Shown here piece by piece: positions 62,125-64,000 of a stretch of 64,000 nucleotides of DNA. The notes under the pieces were generated by a model that had not been told where the DNA came from, ran no database searches, and worked only from the letters and a program-made list of their open reading frames with translations. The DNA is from Halolactibacillus halophilus. GTDB taxonomy: Bacteria > Bacillota > Bacilli > Bacillales > Amphibacillaceae. The stretch covers positions 30,196 to 94,195 of the forward strand of contig NZ_FOXC01000005.1 in the NCBI RefSeq assembly GCF_900115605.1. The letters run 5' to 3'. The translations under genes and the position numbers were made by a program. Position 1 is the first letter of the stretch, and each line of letters starts with the position of its first letter.

Positions 62125-62652
62125 CTAAAAAAAATTTTTAAATAGGACAAATAAAAAGTAAAAAAATAGAAATAAAACAACCGTTTTTGTCACACTTGAA
62201 ACAATCCAAAAAATTCTTGTTTTACAATATTCGCTTTTATAATTACCATAATCATGATGATTTACGTCTTTTAAATATTTAATCGCAAATTCTAATGCTT
62301 CCTTTTCAACAGGATAAAATGCATAGAGACACTTCCTATAACGTTTATTAAACAAATTCATTTTCAGCCATTTGTTATTATCTTCATATTGTTTTGCATG
62401 ACATAATTCATGAGCTAGCGTGCCGACACTACAATCATACACACAGACAACTCCTGATTCACGATATATTTCAGGTAATTCATCAAAAAGAAATGCCCCA
62501 CTAGAACTTTCTTTATAACCTTTAGGAAAGTGTTTTTTTACAAAGTTTCTAGCCTCATTACCATACATCATTTCAGGTAGTGATTTTAAAGAAAGTATTT
62601 TAGCGATGTTAGATGCATGGTCTTCTAATGAAACCTTTTCTTCTTCACACAT
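62125..62652 (-). CDS. Putative membrane-anchored zincin peptidase (HELCH)
   Basis: A 175-residue protein. The HExxH zinc motif is VGTLAHELCHAKQY near residue 84, and a possible third ligand is E in EKEALEFAIKY about 30 residues later, the spacing of gluzincin-like minimal zincins. The C-terminus is a single hydrophobic helix (about 150-172), placing the domain on the cytoplasmic side if the N-terminus stays in. ImmA-like peptidases in mobile elements cleave repressors; this one lacks a DNA-binding partner nearby. AGAGGTG precedes the ATG. Role unknown. Confidence 0.65.
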   Translation of the reverse strand: MCEEEKVSLEDHASNIAKILSLKSLPEMMYGNEARNFVKKHFPKGYKESSSGAFLFDELPEIYRESGVVCVYDCSVGTLAHELCHAKQYEDNNKWLKMNLFNKRYRKCLYAFYPVEKEALEFAIKYLKDVNHHDYGNYKSEYCKTRIFWIVSSVTKTVVLFLFFYFLFVLFKNFF

Positions 62653-62736
62653 TTTATCACCTCTTAAACTATTATATAGTTATAATCGGACATTTAAGAG
62701 ATAATGTTAAGAGAAATGGATAAATTTATATAAATA

Positions 62737-62955
62737 TTAATTTATCTCACCATTAATAACACTTAAAGCATGATTTTTAGACAGTTCCTCAAGCTGCGCT
62801 ATCGCTTCATTACCTGCATATTCTTCAGCCGTTAATTCAAATGTACCGCTCACATTAACGCGTCTCTCACTGTCCCTGCCCAAATAACTTAAAGATACAT
62901 CCACTAACTCACCTTCGCTATAGCGCGTGTTAACCGATCTAATTTCAAACTTCAT
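62737..62955 (-). CDS. Small phage late protein
   Basis: A 72-residue protein from ATG 62955 (MKFEIRSVNTRYSEGELVD...), rich in strand-forming residues. A longer frame to 63000 exists but GGGAGATG upstream of 62955 marks the start. It overlaps the 56-residue gene upstream by 11 bases. Placement just after a tail gene matches the small XkdW/XkdX-like genes of Bacillus phages, though I cannot assign it to either. Confidence 0.65.
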   Translation of the reverse strand: MKFEIRSVNTRYSEGELVDVSLSYLGRDSERRVNVSGTFELTAEEYAGNEAIAQLEELSKNHALSVINGEIN

Positions 62956-63115
62956 TTTCAACATCTCCCTCATTTGATTCTTTGATTGTTTTAATTTCAT
63001 CTTTCAAACGATTATTTTCCTCAGCTAAAATAGCAATCTTCTTATTAGCTTGCGCTAATTGATTTGACCATTCCGCTGATAATAAATCCGTTACACGATT
63101 AACATCTTGTTTCAT
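62945..63115 (-). CDS. Small coiled-coil phage protein (56 residues)
   Basis: An overlooked short gene: ATG at 63115 with AAAGGG eight bases upstream, 56 residues, stop at 62945. It reads MKQDVNRVTDLLSAEW and continues into a coiled coil (AQANKKIAILAEENNRLKDE). It overlaps the next gene by 11 bases, as late phage genes do. Similar short coiled-coil proteins often lie after tail fibre genes. Function unknown. Confidence 0.7.
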   Translation of the reverse strand: MKQDVNRVTDLLSAEWSNQLAQANKKIAILAEENNRLKDEIKTIKESNEGDVENEV

Positions 63116-63135
63116 TTATAACACCCTTTCTATTT

Positions 63136-63901
63136 TTAACCTACACCTACAAGTGCCATACCTACGGCATAGACAAATGCACTATAATTACCGGTAGAAT
63201 ACACTGTTGAATATTGATGTGCTCTGCATCCAGTCGACGACGGAATGTTAACGATATCAGCCCAACGTCCGACTGCTGTCACGTTAAGTGCAACACTGAT
63301 TGGATGTGAATCATCAAAGCTTTGCGGAAAATCAACATCAAAGACATCTGATCTATATACATTCCCCGATGTATTTGTACACGTGGTCGCTATTGGCGTA
63401 CACCACACTTCCATCTTTCCACTTGAATACTTAATCCAGTGCCCTTTTGAGTTGGAACCTTTTGAAACAATCGTTTCAACTAAACCTTGATGAGTCGTAA
63501 TCGGACCATCAAAGCTGTATGTTGGTGAGAAACCTGAATCTTCTAATCCAAAATTAATAACACCATTTCCTAAGCCTAAAACAAATTCACCATTCCACGT
63601 ATAGTTACCTGTTGATATTCTCTCAGGCATTTTTACAGCTAAACCACTTCGTGAAAAGCCAGCGTATGACGGGTTAGAAGAACCGATGGTAACAAAGTCA
63701 GAGGTTAAATCACCCTCAAAACTCCCACTAGCACCCTGAAGTTGACCGCCAAATTTAATATTACCGTCAACTTTTAAGTCGGTAACCGTAACGTATCCTT
63801 CAAGGTTAATCTTGGAGGCTTGTATCTTAATTGTCTCAGCTGTTTGATTTATAGACGATATCACACCGTTTTTGTTAACCTTCAAATCAATTTCATCAGC
63901 T
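63136..63901 (-). CDS. C-terminal part of a phage tail protein, truncated by an insertion
   Basis: At least 250 residues of a minor tail/tip protein. The repeats QADEIDLKVNKNG, ISSINQTAETIKIQASKINLEG and VTDLKVDGNIKFGGQL are the usual adsorption-module sequences of Siphoviridae-type tail-tip proteins in Bacillota. The frame is open to about 63901 and then meets a stop within foreign-looking sequence, so the N-terminal part has been separated by an insertion element. It is the last large structural gene before the small late genes. The phage is therefore probably defective unless the element is lost. Confidence 0.8.
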
Positions 63902-64000
63902 TGTTTGGACAGGTTACACTAAACTAGACTATTTCGTTAAGGTCGGTTAAACTTGTGGGACTAATCACCCGAGGGAGAGACCAATCATGGAAAAAAGAGC
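63902..64000 (+). mobile_element. Left end of a probable insertion sequence with the start of its transposase
   Basis: At 63902 the phage sequence changes to TGTTTGGACAGGTTACACTA and about 85 bases later a rightward start codon (ATG 63987, preceded by GAGGGAG) begins MEKRA. A terminal sequence starting TG, about 80 bases of leader and a short first ORF suit the IS3 family, whose OrfA often begins this way, but only the first codons are visible. The exact end and target duplication cannot be seen in this window. Confidence 0.55.

Overview
The window looks like a low-G+C member of the Bacillota (Bacillaceae or a close relative). The reasons are AT-rich DNA with strong AGGAGG-type ribosome sites, several TTG/GTG starts, CcpA-type cre sites, Rho-independent hairpin terminators and typical Bacillus-type genes (maf, mutT, dbpA, ypcP, ilvD, malEFG). 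The very acidic secreted proteins (MalE linker, amylopullulanase) would fit a halophile or alkaliphile, but that is inference.

Bases 1-13,400 hold a DNA phosphorothioation restriction-modification island. dptF, dptG and dptH (the last cut by the window edge) run leftwards. dndB, dndC, dndD, dndE and a cysteine desulfurase (dndA type) run rightwards from a shared divergent promoter region. Two copies of the motif TTACGTACGTAG in opposite orientation bracket the dnd promoter and the dndB ribosome site. DptF carries an extra N-terminal domain that looks like DUF4145.

Bases 13,400-29,900 are mostly chromosomal: a SHOCT protein; an exopolysaccharide operon of YdaJ/YdaK/YdaM type; maf and mutT; a phospholipase-D/helicase/DUF3427 protein; a DbpA-type RNA helicase; a GntR(YtrA)-regulated ABC transporter with a clear operator; an Rpn-family nuclease; an RNase H operon; an MBL-fold hydrolase and a TauE/SafE permease. 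Bases 29,900-36,270 mix gene relics with a small uronate-sugar locus (kduD plus an intracellular heparinase-II/III-like lyase) and ypcP.

Bases 36,270-50,900 form a starch/maltodextrin region: a giant wall-anchored amylopullulanase, a GAF-GGDEF diguanylate cyclase, malEFG under apparent CcpA control, and a chemoreceptor. ilvD, a VLRF1-family protein, a truncated SDR relic and a DUF1576 membrane protein follow.

From about 56,380 to the right edge is a prophage. Its left end is a tRNA-Val(GAC) 3'-half, the expected attachment-site scar. Next come arm-site-like repeats and an accessory ('moron') block: a soluble plus four-TM membrane pair, two small rightward genes and a Panacea-domain toxin-antitoxin-like pair. 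The lysis genes (M23 endolysin, holin, XhlA-like), small late genes and a tail protein follow. The tail gene is interrupted at about 63,902 by what looks like the end of an insertion sequence running off the window.
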